Below, piece after piece: positions 1-12,905 of a stretch of 64,000 nt of DNA. Location: the NCBI GenBank assembly GCA_029582265.1, contig CM055817.1, positions 27,708,258-27,772,257 on the forward strand, written 5' to 3'. This stretch comes from Zoroaster sp. YZ-2022 (taxonomy: Eukaryota; Echinodermata; Asteroidea; Forcipulatida; Zoroasteridae). Position numbers and translations under genes: made by a program. Position 1 is the first letter of the stretch. Each line of letters begins with the position of its first letter. Below the pieces are notes generated by a model that worked only from the letters and a program-made list of their open reading frames with translations, did not search any database and had not been told where the DNA came from.

Positions 1-520
1 AATAAAGGTTTTAGGTTTCGTTTCTGTCTGTTTACCAACGATTTTTGCTTAGTTGTGCATTGTGTTTTGTTCTTCAAGATCATACCGGCGTATAAGCCGC
101 AGGCAACTTTTACCGTGTCAAAATCAACGTATAAGCCGCGGCTATATTCCGAAATTACGGTATTTTTTTTTTGTGCAGTTGACAGAATGTAGCATTTGTC
201 CTCCTTAATCGAACGGAAACAAGTGGTATTTTCAACAGCAACAAAGGGTGATTTTGAGTGCAAAATTGACTTGAGTTTTTAAGTATCGCTGATTTCAAAG
301 TTCATCTCATACTACCGTCATAGTTGTTTTCCTGGGTCCGGATTTTCGTAGATCTAAACGATTTTTAGTTTAAATTAATCTTACTTTTAGTTATTGTTCC
401 AGATAGTCATTTATGACAGACATGGCGCATTATAAATGTACACCACTATTATTATTATAAACATGTTTTAACTAAAAATAATTGTAAAACAATTGCACAA
501 AAATTGTAAAAATTATCTAC
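1..520. other. No gene seen
   Basis: AT-rich sequence without a credible reading frame. The 10-12 bp phrase cgtataagccgc occurs twice (near 88 and 130), probably from a degraded dispersed repeat. Confidence 0.5.
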
Positions 521-523
521 TCT

Positions 524-1110
524 ACATGGACATGGTTCATGGTGTCCATGTAGCATAGGTATTTGGGAAAAAGGGTTAAGTCAAAATTTAGTCTGATTAA
601 GTTCAGCATTATATAACAATACATGACTAGTGTATGTTTTAACAAACTGATGTGATGCTATGATTAAACTTTTCTTTAAAGAGAGACAATTAGACAACAT
701 TTCATCATGTATGTTTACACTACATGGACACCGTGTCCATGTAGCATAGGTATTGGGAAAATGATTTGCACAGATGTGTAATTTAGTCAGAGTAAGTTTC
801 TATAACCATAGAACATGACTAGTGTATATTTTAACAAACTGATGGGATGCTATGATTAAAACTTCTTTGAAGGGGGACAATAGACAAAGATTTCTACATT
901 ATATACCTATGCTACATGGACACGGTGTCCATGTAGCATAGGTATTTGGAAAAAGAGGTACTCATAATATCCGATTTTAGTCTGAGCAAGTCTTTATTGT
1001 TATATAACATGATAGTGTATGCTTTTAACAAACTGATGGGATTCTATGATTCACATTTTCTTTAACGAGGAACATGTAACAGAATTTCAAGTAATTGTTG
1101 CCAAATTTTG
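524..1110. repeat. Palindrome-headed 190-bp tandem repeat, about 3 units
   Basis: Three diverged units of about 190 bp share the phrases ccatgtagcataggtatt, atgactagtgtat, aacaaactgatg and ggatgctatgatta. Each starts with an inverted repeat. The one at 905-943 is perfect, with 19-bp arms (ACCTATGCTACATGGACAC) around one base; the heads near 524 and 720 are shorter or imperfect. A lone half-head recurs at 1286-1305. Confidence 0.85.
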
Positions 1111-1792
1111 TTAAAAAACTGTCAAAAAAGCTCAATTGTCATGTCTTGTTAGGGTATTATGGTCAATAATAGTAATGTTAGTTTTATGTTATTATTACAC
1201 TCCCCTGAAATGGTTATTAAACATTGGATAAAGTTGAATATGATGAACTGTTTACAAAATAAAAACACAAGAAATATGACAAAGGTGTCCATGTAGCATA
1301 GGTATTTTCACCAGCGTCAGTCTCTCATTGAACAAGGATCACTGATGATCAGGAAACAATCAGCAATAATGTGTTTTGATTTTTCTTAATTGAATATTTG
1401 GAGAAACTAAAAATGGTAAAATTATATAAATATATTGATTTTGAAAATTCAACCCTTATGTCACACTTTGTGCCCCAACTTCATGGAGTGACCCATAAGC
1501 ATAAAGAAACACATTCAATATACTTGAATGCTTGAAAAATGTAAATAAATTTAAAAAAAATAAAAAATGGGGGAAAATATTTCATCATCTAATTAATTAT
1601 TCATGAATAATTAACATGTAATTTGCATTTTTTTTTTTTTTTTTTTCATTTTCTGGAAGCTTGGGAGTTTTAGCTTTGTATTGATATGCCACTTGTTTGT
1701 TTTCAATGCTTAGATCACATAATAAATTCAATTTTAAAAACAACATGTTAATGCCACTTAAAATACCCCATTTTGGTGCATGTAGAATAGGG

Positions 1793-2033
1793 TTAACCCT
1801 AACCCCCTAGATATTTTGGTTAGGAACCTTCCTGAGTCCTCCAAAATCCACCAATGCACTTTTGGAAACATGCCCTTTCCTTCAAAATGCACCATGCATT
1901 TTCGTTGCTCTTTCATATTCAGCACTTATGGCCTGTACTTTTTGCCAGAAAGTACCATTTTCCAACGGTACTGAATTTTTCCCCAAAAGTGCCCCTTGGA
2001 GGATTTTGCAGGATCTGGGATGGTTAGGGTTAA
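1793..2033. mobile_element. TTAA-flanked MITE (piggyBac type)
   Basis: It begins TTAA-CCCTAACCCCC and ends GGTTAGGG-TTAA, 241 bp in all, with tccaaaatcc / ggattttgca phrases inside each end. TTAA duplications with CCC-initial termini are characteristic of piggyBac-superfamily elements. No coding capacity. Confidence 0.75.
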
Positions 2034-3258
2034 TGAACTGATCTTGATTCAAAGAAAGGAAGCATAAATCTAGAAGCAGTTTTGCCTACATTACCAATGC
2101 TACACGTATAATCTTCCCTTTAAGGTATGCCGACAGACTTTGAATACTAAAAAAATAAGGAATTGGGGGACAGCAGGTATTTGCCTTCAACCGAGGATTC
2201 CAATGCAGCCAATTAGCTTTGATACAAACACAGAGCTTATGAACTGTGCATTGTAGATTCCACACCTCGAGTGAATGTTATTTGATCCAGCACGCCTGGC
2301 TGGGGGTGACCAGACCGACAAGTCCTATTTCACCACTCGTCATAGCTCTTATGCAGAAAGAGCATTTTAAATGCAAAGTACAGGGCATTAATATTGATGG
2401 CCCTTCCAGCAAATTATTAGCAACTCCACTTCAAGTGCAAAACCCATGGGGCCTCATGTCTGTGCAAAGGGACCGGTTTTGTTCAAACAGTTCAAGGTAT
2501 CTGCCACAGTGTTTAGGCAGAAATATATGTGGGTGCATCTCTGCAGTGCTAATTAATGTCAAATATTGTATCTCATCAAGCAAATTGTAGAGCTGAGACA
2601 TATATGCACGTGTACACGAAAATAAATTAGCTAAATGTTTTCAAATTCACAAACCGTATAAATAAATCCTACATGCGAAAAATCGAACCTTCCATTATTT
2701 CCACATTATTTTAGTTACATCTGATAAAAGCACCATTGATAAAAATACACATGTACACGGTCTATGTCAAAACATTTACACGTTTCGCAAATTAAACAGA
2801 AAATGCCAAGCCTAGCAAATTGTGAGGTTTATGTAGCATTTCCCTATGTGATACATAGTACATTAGCAAAATCATTCACTGTGAACAAAGGCATTCAAGA
2901 TACTGTTCATTTATTAAGAAATTTGGGGTTTGGTGTAATAAGGGTATAATTGTCTTTGACCTAAATGAACAAAGTACATGTACATGTATGAGATATTTAT
3001 GTTTGACTGTAAGGTCCAAATCAAAATATAACTACAAAATGTCACTACAATTTGTAGAGGCCACAGCAGGTGGATAATTTAAGTAACCCTAACCTCCCCA
3101 AATCCTCCAAAATCCTCTTTGCCAATCGTGACTATCAGTGTCCCTTTAATTCACTTTTCCTTTACATAAAGATTGTTATTTTAAAAATGGATAAGGTTGA
3201 GACCCAATGAGGATAAATCACAACATTGTACACGTTCAATCAAATTCTCAAATTGTCT
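2034..3258. other. No gene seen
   Basis: Two short open frames (2246-2590, 2764-2949) show no recognisable protein features. A stray terminal fragment of the TTAA-MITE family (taaccctaacctccccaaat) lies at 3081. Confidence 0.45.
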
Positions 3259-3683
3259 TTAACCCTAACCTTCCCAAATCCTCCAAAATCCTCTTTGCCA
3301 AAGTGAAGGATTTTGAAGGATTGAGGTTACATGCTACTGTACATGCTCTTTGCTAAAGTGAAGGATTTTGGAGGATTGAGGTTATCAGACATACTTGCCT
3401 TTCCATGGTACATGTACATCCATGTTTGTTGTAGTGATTGCAAGGTCAGTGCTTGGGTCAGTGGACACTGTTTATTGCTCCATGCATGCAGGGAGGGTCC
3501 CTGGCCATGTACATGTATCACAGATTAGAAACACATGTGTGCATACATGTACATGTCATGTGCTTGCTTTACTACTGAAGGATTTGGGAGGATTCAGGTT
3601 ATGTGTAAGCAAATGGGCCTAGGGAGTTAGGAAGGATTCAGGTTATGTGTAAGCAAATGGGCCTAGGGAGTTACATGGGTTAA
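3259..3683 (+). mobile_element. TTAA-MITE family 1, copy 1
   Basis: Starts TTAACCCTAACCTTCCC and ends GGGTTAA. The internal 300 bp are closely repeated at 4138-4505 and 40962-41327 in the opposite orientation. The last 60 bp, including aaatgggcctagggagtta, are tandemly doubled. Short open frames in it only reflect the repeat. Confidence 0.85.
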
Positions 3684-4079
3684 TGTATGTAAATAAGGTT
3701 CCCAAAATTATTCCAAATCTTGGGGGTGGGTAAACATACATGTACAGTGAACAAGGTAGGGGACAAAAACTCTTGGGGGAGGGGGCAAGGGGGAATTACA
3801 CAAAAATTTCCAAGAGCTACAAATTTTCCATTGACAATTGTCTGGCTACCCCTCGATCACCCATTTCATTTCTGGATCCCCTGTTGACATGTACATGTAT
3901 ATTCAAGATAGCATACAGTCTGTTCAATAGGTTAACGGCAGTTGACAGAACCGCATTCACTCAGATTGAAGTTAATCAGTAGTCGTGCACCACTGCCCAT
4001 TACTCTTGGCTAAGTATTAAATCACTATGAGCGATACAATTTATTCTTAATCATATCTAAATATAAATTTGCTGCTGAA

Positions 4080-4600
4080 TTAAAGGGACAATATCGTCAC
4101 GATCAATAGGGCATGGAATCAGAGTGCTAGTTTTAGATTAACCTCCCTAGGCCCATTTGCTTACACATAACCTGAATCCTCCAAAATCCTTCAGTAGTAA
4201 AGCAAGCACATGACATGTATGCACACATGTGTTTCTAATCTGTGATACATGTACACGGCCAGGGACCCTCCCTGCATGCATGGAGCAATAAATAGTGTCC
4301 ACTGACCCAAGCACTGACCTTGTAATCACTACAACAAACATGGATGTACATGTACCATGGAAAGGCAAGTACATGTATGCCTAATAACCTCAATCCTCCA
4401 AAATCCTTCACTTTAGCAAAGAGCATGTAGCATGTAACCTCAATCCTTCAAAATCCTTCACTTTAGCAAAGAGGATTTTGGAGGATTTGGGAAGGTTAGG
4501 GTTACCTGAAAGTACATGTAATACACCACATGATATGGTCATATTACCGTTGCTGCTGCATAAATGAGCCAGTAATTTTCAGTCACTGTGCGCATATTTT
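4080..4600. mobile_element. MITE family 2 (TTAAAGGGACA), split by a nested MITE
   Basis: Left part TTAAAGGGACAATATCGTCA to 4137, then a nested MITE, then its continuation ctgctgcataaatgagccag. Other copies lie at 7840-9545, 42353-42570 and 55253-55979, and a half copy at 61075. The right end is not clear in this copy. Confidence 0.7.
4138..4505 (-). mobile_element. TTAA-MITE family 1, copy 2, nested
   Basis: Inverted relative to copy 1. It runs from TTAACCTCCCTAGG to GGTTAGGGTTAC and is inserted inside MITE family 2, so family 1 moved after family 2 here. Confidence 0.85.
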
Positions 4601-4881
4601 TGCTCAGTTCTAGTATTTTCTAGTGTTTTCTCACACTTTTGTTATTACGTAGACTACAATGCGCTAAATTAACTTGATGTAAACCCAGGCCGAAAAAAAA
4701 TAGGAACAAATTTTAAAATAGGTTTCTAAAACTTAAGTTGATGATGATATCAAACATCCCTTGAAATATTTCTGTCTTGCGGTGAAATCAATAAATTATT
4801 ATCAAACATACATTCCTGCACACATGTGCAAGACAACATACTTTTTCAACTGAAGACTTTTTTCACCTGATCATTTTTCTC

Positions 4882-4915
4882 CTGAAGACAATCAGAGCAT
4901 ACTGATCGAAATGTC
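4882..4915 (+). ncRNA. Hammerhead-ribozyme-like relic
   Basis: CTGAAGA, then ATCA-loop-TGAT, then GAAA and TGTC, following the CUGANGA / stem II / GAAA layout. Penelope-like elements carry minimal hammerheads of this form ending GAAACGUC; here the C of ACGU has become U. The same flanking sequence (ggttcttttcagaact, tactactcaa) occurs at 15865-15910. Confidence 0.45.
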
Positions 4916-5470
4916 GAGTTGTCACCAACCGGTTCTTTTCAGAACTATTTACTACTCAAAAATTTTTTTTACATGGTGTCACAACAAACGGTCTTTACTT
5001 ACAATGTACTTTGGATTGTGTTTTATCTTACCCACCCCCGATTGACGAAATGATGTAACCCTGAAATACCCTAGGCCATATAACAATGCCCCATTATCAT
5101 ACTTTCTCTACACACCCCTCCCCTGTCACCCTCCTCTCCCTCCCTTCTTTAGTATGGCCGTTTAATTGTGTATATCACAGGAAAAGGCAAACGAAAATGA
5201 AATTCCTCATGGCAGATTGTGTCCGTTCAGACACTAAAGATTTATTGATCGTGTAAGCTGCATTAGTGTGAGTGGCTATTGATCATTACATACAATGTAC
5301 CTTCATCCTGTAGTGTAATTAGGGTTCCTCCTCCCCACCCCCCCAAATTTCTGAAATTACACAATGTATTATTTTGTGCCGAGTAAAATCTGGATATAAT
5401 GTAACTACTGTGAAAAAAACAGATGAATGAATATATGGCATGGGCCCAAAACCTCAAAAATGTAACGTGA

Positions 5471-6055
5471 ATAACCATGGAATTGCCCATAAGTAACCAT
5501 GGAATTGCCCATAAGTAACCATGGAATTGCCCATAAGTAACCATGGAATTGCCCATAAGTAACCATGGAATTGCCCATAAGTAACCATGGAATTGCCCAT
5601 GAGTAACCATGGAATTGCCCATAAGTAACCATGGAATTGCCCATAAGTAACCATGGAATTGCCCATGAGTAACCATGGAATTGCCCATAAGTAACCATGG
5701 AATTGCCCATAAGTAACCATGGAATTGCCCATAAGTAACCATGGAATTGCCCATGAGTAACCATGGAATTGCCCATAACCATGGAATTGCCCATAAGTAA
5801 CCATGGAATTGCCCATAAGTAACCATGGAATTGCCCATGAGTAACCATGGAATTGCCCATAACCATGTAATTGCCCATAAGTAACCATGGAATTGCCCTT
5901 AAGTAACCATGGAATTGCCCATGTAACCATGGAATTGCCCTTAAGTAACCATGGAATTGCCCATAAGTAACCATGGAATTGCCCATAAGTAACCATGGAA
6001 TTGCCCTTAAGTAACCATGGAATTGCCCATAAGTAACCATGGAATTGCCCTTAAC
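5471..6055. repeat. 22-bp minisatellite, block 1 (about 26 units)
   Basis: Unit ccatggaattgcccataagt plus aa, with variants gcccatgagt, gcccttaagt and occasional 16-bp short units. The reverse strand has no stop in any frame, which creates long but meaningless open frames. Confidence 0.97.
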
Positions 6056-6357
6056 CCTTAACCCTAAGCCAGATGCAGCACAGTGCATCAGGTGGAAAAG
6101 TCTGGTGCACTTTGATGCATTCAGCTGTCAACATCAGTGCATAAGCAGCCAAGTCTGAGGCTATTGAGAGCTGGTTCCATTGAAAAATGCCAGAGTTGTT
6201 TCCTGCTGCATTGGGTGACCACAGACTCTGAGGCAGTTCGGCCTTGAGATTTGTGACCAGATGGATCTTGCTGCACTCTGCAGCCAAGTCACTTTGACAA
6301 ACGATGCAATCTGATGCTTCTGGCAGGGTTTCTAGCCAAAATACCCTGGAGGGTTAT
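6052..6357. other. Spacer splitting the 22-bp array, probable TTAA-type insertion
   Basis: It starts cTTAACCCTAAGCCAG and ends CTGGAGGGTTA, in keeping with an insertion of the TTAA-MITE type into the array. Not repeated elsewhere in the window, so the call is tentative. Confidence 0.4.
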
Positions 6358-6662
6358 AGTAACCATGGAATTGCCCATAAGTAACCATGGAATTGCCCAT
6401 AAGTAACCATGGAATTGCCCATAAGTAACCATGGAATTGCCCATAAGTAACCATGGAATTGCCCATAAGTAACCATGGAATTGCCCATAAGTAACCATGG
6501 AATTGCCCATAAGTAACCATGGAATTGCCCATAAGTAACCATGGAATTGCCCATAAGTAACCATGGAATTGCCCATAAGTAACCATGGAATTGCCCTTAA
6601 GTAACCATGGAATTGCCCTTAAGTAACCATGGAATTGCCCTTAAGTAACCAAGGAATTGCCC
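6358..6662. repeat. 22-bp minisatellite, block 2 (about 14 units)
   Basis: Same unit as block 1. The last four units carry the gcccttaagt variant and decay into unique sequence. Confidence 0.97.
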
Positions 6663-7124
6663 TAAACCAATTTTGACCAGGATACCTCATTTCATTTACA
6701 TTGAATTTGAAGCAAAAATATATTCAAGAATTGAAAAAAATATTGAAAATATCCTCATGTTTTGGGTCCCAAAATCAGAATTTTGGACCGAGCAAGCTAG
6801 GGAAGAATTTTTATTTTAAATTGGGTCCGAAATTTCCAAAATTGTTCCCCCCCGAAAATGTTGTTTGTATAGCTTTGGGAACCTACTATTTAACCCTGAT
6901 CATCTCTGGGGGACATACATGTATATAATAGTACTGGGCAATTAGTGAAAATCACTTCTCAAGTAATCGCACAGCAATTACTCGCGAGTACTCGATTAAT
7001 CGCGAGTAATTACATTTTGAAAACGAAATCAATACAGACATTTAAGTTTGACGCTTGGTCCTTTGGCTTGGTCCATCGGCTCGGTCCTTATCGCCTACGA
7101 CCATGCCCAAAACCGGTCATTAAC

Positions 7125-7400
7125 CTTCGGTAAAGACTGCCTGACAAACTGTTATTGCTCTTAATTGTGTCCTTGAGCAAGACAAAACCATATAATTGCT
7201 TCGTCCTTCAGATGGGACGTTAAGCCGTAGGTCCTGTGTACTACATGTAGATTAAGTAATGCACGTAAAAGAACCCAGAACACTTATCATGGAAGAGTAG
7301 GGGTTTACCCCGGTGTTTCTGGTTCACATAGCAAGTACCCTTGTTTACAGGTTTCCTCAGGCTTCCGAGCTACAGTGCTTAAGTGTGCTTTTGATGCATC
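7125..7400 (+). repeat. Retroposon-derived fragment (SINE/LINE tail type)
   Basis: The phrases gtccttgagcaagaca, cagatgggacgttaagccg, cacgtaaaagaacccagaac and gaagagtaggggtttacccc are typical of a widespread invertebrate retroposon tail. It is followed by an (AAT)n run at 7424-7460. Confidence 0.5.
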
Positions 7401-7598
7401 CTTGGTTTCATTACCAGAAATGTATAATAATAATAATAATAATAATAATATTTATAATAATAATAAATTAAAATTCATAATAACAAACAAAAATCCGTAT
7501 TAGTGAAGGACGAACATTAATTCAACATTTATCTCTAAAGGATTAAAATATTTTGTAAGAGCTCATCAAAGGTTTAGAAGAAGAATTTGTATACACAG

Positions 7599-7843
7599 AT
7601 AACCAAACACTTTTTCTGGGCCCCTGTGCGGGTTTCTTTTTCCCACACAAACACGTTAATGGAAGCTTCCACAGCGCGTGGCCACGTCTACCGAGCATGT
7701 CACTGTACGCTCGGCTCGTTGTCACGTCAACCAAGCATGCATACAAATATTCCGGAGTTTCCTATGGTGTGTTTAGACGCTCTCCGATCCGTGGTGCAAA
7801 AAAAAATTGCGTGTATACACGGCCTCCGACACGAACTGGTTAA
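7599..7843. mobile_element. MITE family 3 (CCAGTTCGCG), left end worn
   Basis: The body (tttttctgggcccctgtgcg to ggcctccgacacgaactgg then TTAA) is shared with 34446-34696 and 60828-61078. The left terminal repeat is degraded. Confidence 0.8.
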
Positions 7844-8031
7844 CAGACACGTACATGTATTAAAGGGACAGTACTGTCACGAGATCAACAGGGCATGGAA
7901 TCAGTGTCCTAGTTTAAGAAGAACACCTTGACTGAAAGTGACTGGCTCATTTATGTAGCAGCAATGGTAATATGACCTTATAAGGGTATTTTCAGTCATT
8001 GAGTTAATTTACATAAAACTACACACATGTA

Positions 8032-9488
8032 GACCATGGGATGAACTTAAAAATGAGACCTGTTTTTTTAATTTCGTGATCCCCATCACAGGACCACATA
8101 CAATTTGGAACATAGGGGGTTTCAATGGTACTGAATCTAATTATTATTGTTGCCAAGTCGTAAAATTGCACATTTTAAAGATAGTAATTATTATTACTTT
8201 AATATTGATTAACCCTATGGCGGGGGGCGGGGGGAGGGGGGGGGGAGGGGGGGGGCGCACAATATGCCCCCCCAAAGTGTATTCTTTTGCATTTTGTTTT
8301 AATTTAAAAAAAAAAAATTAAGAAATGTGATGGGTATTTGTCACATTATCATATCAGATGCCCCCCCAAAGTGTATTCTTTTGCATTTTTTTTTAATTTA
8401 AAAAAAAAAAATTAAGAAATGTGATGGGTATTTGTCACATTATCATATCAGATGCATTATGGGAATTCAAAATGGCCACCACAGCTGACGGCCATCTTGG
8501 ATTTTGTCTTTTTATTATGTAATGTTGGGGTAAAATGTATTGATTTTTCTCAATGGATGCTTCTTACTTTTCATGCCAAGGAAGGATATAGAAATTTCAT
8601 TTCATCCTCAGAAATGCATTCCAAGCCCCAAAAAGCTGACAGCCATGTTGATTTTCAAATGACAAAAATGTATATTTTCAGTTTTTGCCTCAAATTGGGG
8701 AAATAATGGATTATAGCACCCCAACAATGACCCCAGGGGAAATCCGATGATATTTTTATTTTTATTTGCCAAGCTTTATGAAATTTTGCCAAAGAATACA
8801 GAAAACATTACAGAAATACCTTTTTGGGCAAAAACACTTAAACACACCTTCTAGTGGTGACTTTTGGACATTATTTTTACATCGCCATGTAGGTTTTGCT
8901 GGAAGGAACATTCTTGCCAAGTTTTATGAAAATCGGCCGATGACTTTAGAACATACAGTGGGGTGCTTTATGAGCCCAACCCCCCAATAAAAAAATGCCT
9001 GGTCCTGATCTATCATCTACATACAGGTAAATTAATAAAATGCAAAGTCTTTATTCTTTATAAGTTATTGTAAGATTTATTTACAGCAAATCCATCTGAA
9101 TGATATTCTAAAACATAAAAAAGTTTGATTTTACATTTTGAATGGTCGGTGTTGTAACATTCCCAGTTTCGTCTTTATAAACATGCATGCAGCCATGTTT
9201 GCTTGTATTTACCACACATTATTTTCAGAATGAACGAGGCTGATCAACACAGAATTTCATTGGTGGATTCAGGGTCTCGACGATGACGTAATGCGTATAT
9301 TTCAGAGCTTTCTAATCACGAAATTGTCGTCAATTTCAAATAGATTTAGAGATAATGTGCAACTTATATAACAAGCAACATCGTGTTTTGACATTTTTAT
9401 AATTATTTCCTCAATTATTACATCCAAATTTCGTGGTCCAAAAGAGGATATCACGGTTTGAAACAATTTCACTGTTCATCCCATGGTC
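8032..9488. mobile_element. 1.46-kb TIR element, TA-flanked, non-coding
   Basis: Ends GACCATGGGATGAAC and GTTCATCCCATGGTC are perfect 15-bp inverted repeats flanked by TA. Imperfect similarity continues inward (aatttcgtgatcc against its inverse). The interior holds G-runs, a 95-bp tandem duplication and RTE-like phrases (gccaagttttatgaaaatcg). No transposase frame is visible. Confidence 0.7.
8265..8455. repeat. 95-bp tandem duplication
   Basis: Two nearly identical copies running from gcccccccaaagtgtattct to cacattatcatatcagatgc. They differ mainly in the poly-T/A tract length. Confidence 0.95.
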
Positions 9489-9810
9489 TAATGTACATGT
9501 AGCACTCTGATTCCATGCCCTATTGATCATGATGATATTGTCTGCAGCATCCTGTACGCCTCTATAATTATACTTTGCATACCTGTATGCACTGGATTAT
9601 AAATTGGAAGGGTGCCCTCAAGTGTTAGTCCTTATTAGACTACATGGCCTCCCATGTGAACCATCATTACAGAACAGCAAGAAATAAGTGTTTCAATCAA
9701 GTCAAATCCAGTTCATCCTTTATTAGACATCCTCCAATAATACAATGTAACATTGTCGCTTTAGTGGAGTAAGTGCATGTAAAGCTATCATGAAATCGTC
9801 TCTATCCATG

Positions 9811-10394
<584 letters not shown>

Positions 10395-10639
10395 GTACAT
10401 GTAGATTACATAACTCACATGTACACGTTGCACTCTGACATTACTCTAAAACTGTTAGAGTGTTATTTTCTGTAACCATCGTACAGCCCAAACCCATGCT
10501 AATTATGACACACCCAGAAAAGACTGTAATGATTTGCCTTGAGTGGGGAGGTCGCAGGGCCAGGAACTGATTCGATACTTATCAGAGTTTTCTCGAGAAG
10601 ACCCCAAGAAGTCCCCATGGTTCTCCGTGAACCACGCTC

Positions 10640-11115
10640 TCACTTAGCGATAGTTGAGAATAAGGCAACCAATTCAATTACCCAGTTCCATTTTTTTGGT
10701 TCCATTTGACTGAACATTTAAGTCACGCAAATGAAAGTCTCAACAAAATGTGTGTGGTGAATGGGGATGCTACATGTACTTTAGTCTTTTTAATATATAA
10801 AGGCGAAAAATTATTACATTACATTAAGTCCACATTGGGGTGGGAGATGACAACCTTCACGTGGTCCACCCTGTTTCAACTAATGTCATCAAACCGATGT
10901 ATGCAGCTACTAGCACTCTAAGCTGCTCATCATCATACGAAAGAAGAAGAAGAAGTCCACATTTATTATGACTCTAAAAGGGAAACTATGTTCATATTGT
11001 TATTTTATACATTTGGGAGTATTTTTTTAATTTTTTCCAAAATATTTTATGGATATATCCAAAGATTTCCAATTTTGGGTATCCGGTTCCCGAAATAACC
11101 GAAAACGTACATCCT
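10640..11115 (+). mobile_element. Dispersed TIR-like element (GGTTCC...CCCGAAATAACC)
   Basis: Begins near cagttccatttttttggttc and ends ttgggtatccggttcccgaa ataaccg. Related copies lie at 40146-40745 and 50495-51330, each carrying a different nested MITE. The ends are roughly inverse to each other. No coding sequence. Confidence 0.55.
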
Positions 11116-11892
11116 TATTTGAGAAACAAGTTGTCTGATAATGGTTCTCCCTGAACCATAACCTCACTAAGCAAAAACAACTGAGATACTGTATGAGTTG
11201 CCCAAACAAGGTTCTTTTTCAGAACCCTTTAATGTACCTCACTTAGCGACAGTTAAGATAAACACTACGGTGTTAACACAACCCGTATTATCACTGTTAT
11301 CATTGTCTTCTGTTTTTAAAATTTTATATTGATGGTGGATCCCTTATAGGATCCCTTCGGTCATCCCCTTGCCCCCCCCCCCCCCCCCCCACCGAGTCCA
11401 GTACATTATAAAATCCCTCTGCAAATTTGTACAAAATAACTGAGCAAATAACACGATCAAACCTTATCAGTCTGAACTATACACATAGCTGCACTGACCC
11501 AGGGGGCAGTATTGTATGTTTCCTGTGTGGGACACTATGGGTTATAGCAGGTATTGTTGTTAGTGAAAATGCTGTACACAAGAGTACTCAAAGGGAAAGT
11601 TTCATCACCAAGTGCTCCAGTTTTAGTGAAAACAATGCAAAACTGCAACATATTTTTTTGGCATTTATGATTTTACAAAAAATTGCCACCATCTAGCAAC
11701 TTTTTGTCAATTTAAAAAAAAAAAATCCTTTTTTTGTATACATGTAAGTGTATATTAGTGTACACGTATTACATTTACCTCGTAGCGCCGTGCCGTTAAC
11801 TCACTTCCCCGGCCCCCTTTACTTGCAAATTTACATGCACTTCAAAACAATAACTACAGGTTGGTGAAATTCGGGTGATAAACAATAGATTT

Positions 11893-12140
11893 AATTTTGC
11901 CCTACACCGACATATGTATAGTACTGCATACTCAGTGCTTTCCCAATGTCTGTGAAAAAACTTCACAGGCGACTCGGCGGGATTCGAACCCACAAACTCC
12001 TGCTTACAATTACAGACGTCTTAACCACTCGACCACCGAGCTTGCCCGATGTCGATTGGCTAGCTATAGCAGCGGGTTCTGCGATATTGATAGGTTGCTG
12101 AAATTCTTGTGTCAGGTGATAAACATCTGATTAAATTTAG
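11893..12140 (-). mobile_element. Second tRNA-SINE family, degraded
   Basis: On the minus strand: a B box (inverse of ggattcgaaccc) near 11980, an anticodon-like region ending taaccactcgaccaccgagc, and a tail phrase taattttgccctacacc. The same family occurs at 51408 and 53530. Confidence 0.6.
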
Positions 12141-12679
12141 CCCAACACCTATACTTGTACTCTACTTTTGTCCTATAACTATACTTGTACAATGCAAGAT
12201 TTAGCAATCCTATTTGTTGAGTACATGAATGGGCTATTTTTATTTATTTTTTTCCTAGCTCAATCCAGTGATACATTTTTGAAGATTTTGACTTTTTTCC
12301 CCCATAACTTGTTAAATGCCAGGTTCCATAGACTGCAAGCTACACTGTACAACAGGGACACGAGACAGCTACTTAATAACATGCAAGCCATCCAGTCAGG
12401 AGAAATACATGTAACATGTAATTGCACATATATTGTCACAAGGGAAGACCACCTGCCTCTTTCACTGAAGTCTGTTACCCTTGGGGTCATCCAACTCGGC
12501 AGTGCACACATACACTGTACAATAATCTCATCACACTTTATCAAAACTGGATGAATATGTACACAACACATGACACAAAGCAAAACTACCGATATTGGCA
12601 AGTCAAATGAGTTTGGATATTACATGTAAGTGCACAGAGTACACACAGGGCAGTATTAGAACGAAAGTTTTGGGGATGT

Positions 12680-12905
12680 GGGGGGGAGCAAATGCTGGGG
12701 GAGCAAATGATGGGGGGAGCAAATGATGGGAGGAGCAAATGATGGGAGGAGCAAATGATGGGAGGAGCAAATGATGGGAGGAGCAAATGATGGGAGGAGC
12801 AAATGATGGGGGAGCAAATGATGGGAGGAGTAAATGATTGGTGGAGGGAGGAGCAAATGATGGGTGGAGGGAGGAGCAAATGATGGGGGGAGGGCGGAGC
12901 AAATA
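12680..12905. repeat. G-rich minisatellite (gggaggagcaaatgat)
   Basis: About 14 units of 16-18 bp. Reverse-strand frames rich in Pro/Ser/His/Leu come from this array. Confidence 0.95.

Larger units (their letters stand above)
7840..9545. mobile_element. MITE family 2 copy interrupted by a 1.46-kb TIR element
   Basis: Left half 7857-8030 (attaaagggacagtactgtc to acacatgta). The right half resumes at 9490 with actctgattccatgcccta and ends near 9545 in a worn terminus (tgatcatgatgatattgtc). Confidence 0.7.

Noticed and set aside
5263..6586. Minus-strand open frames up to 227 codons with MGNSMVTYGQFHGYLWAIPW repeats
   Set aside because: They are translations of the 22-bp minisatellite, which has no stops on that strand. 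All three frames are open, so none is evidence of a gene.
12168..12601. Overlapping 128- and 113-codon frames on opposite strands
   Set aside because: No recognisable domain, no supporting splice context, and neither strand stands out. A stretch near 12330-12400 (RFHRLQATLYNRDTRQ) looks mildly protein-like, but that is not enough.
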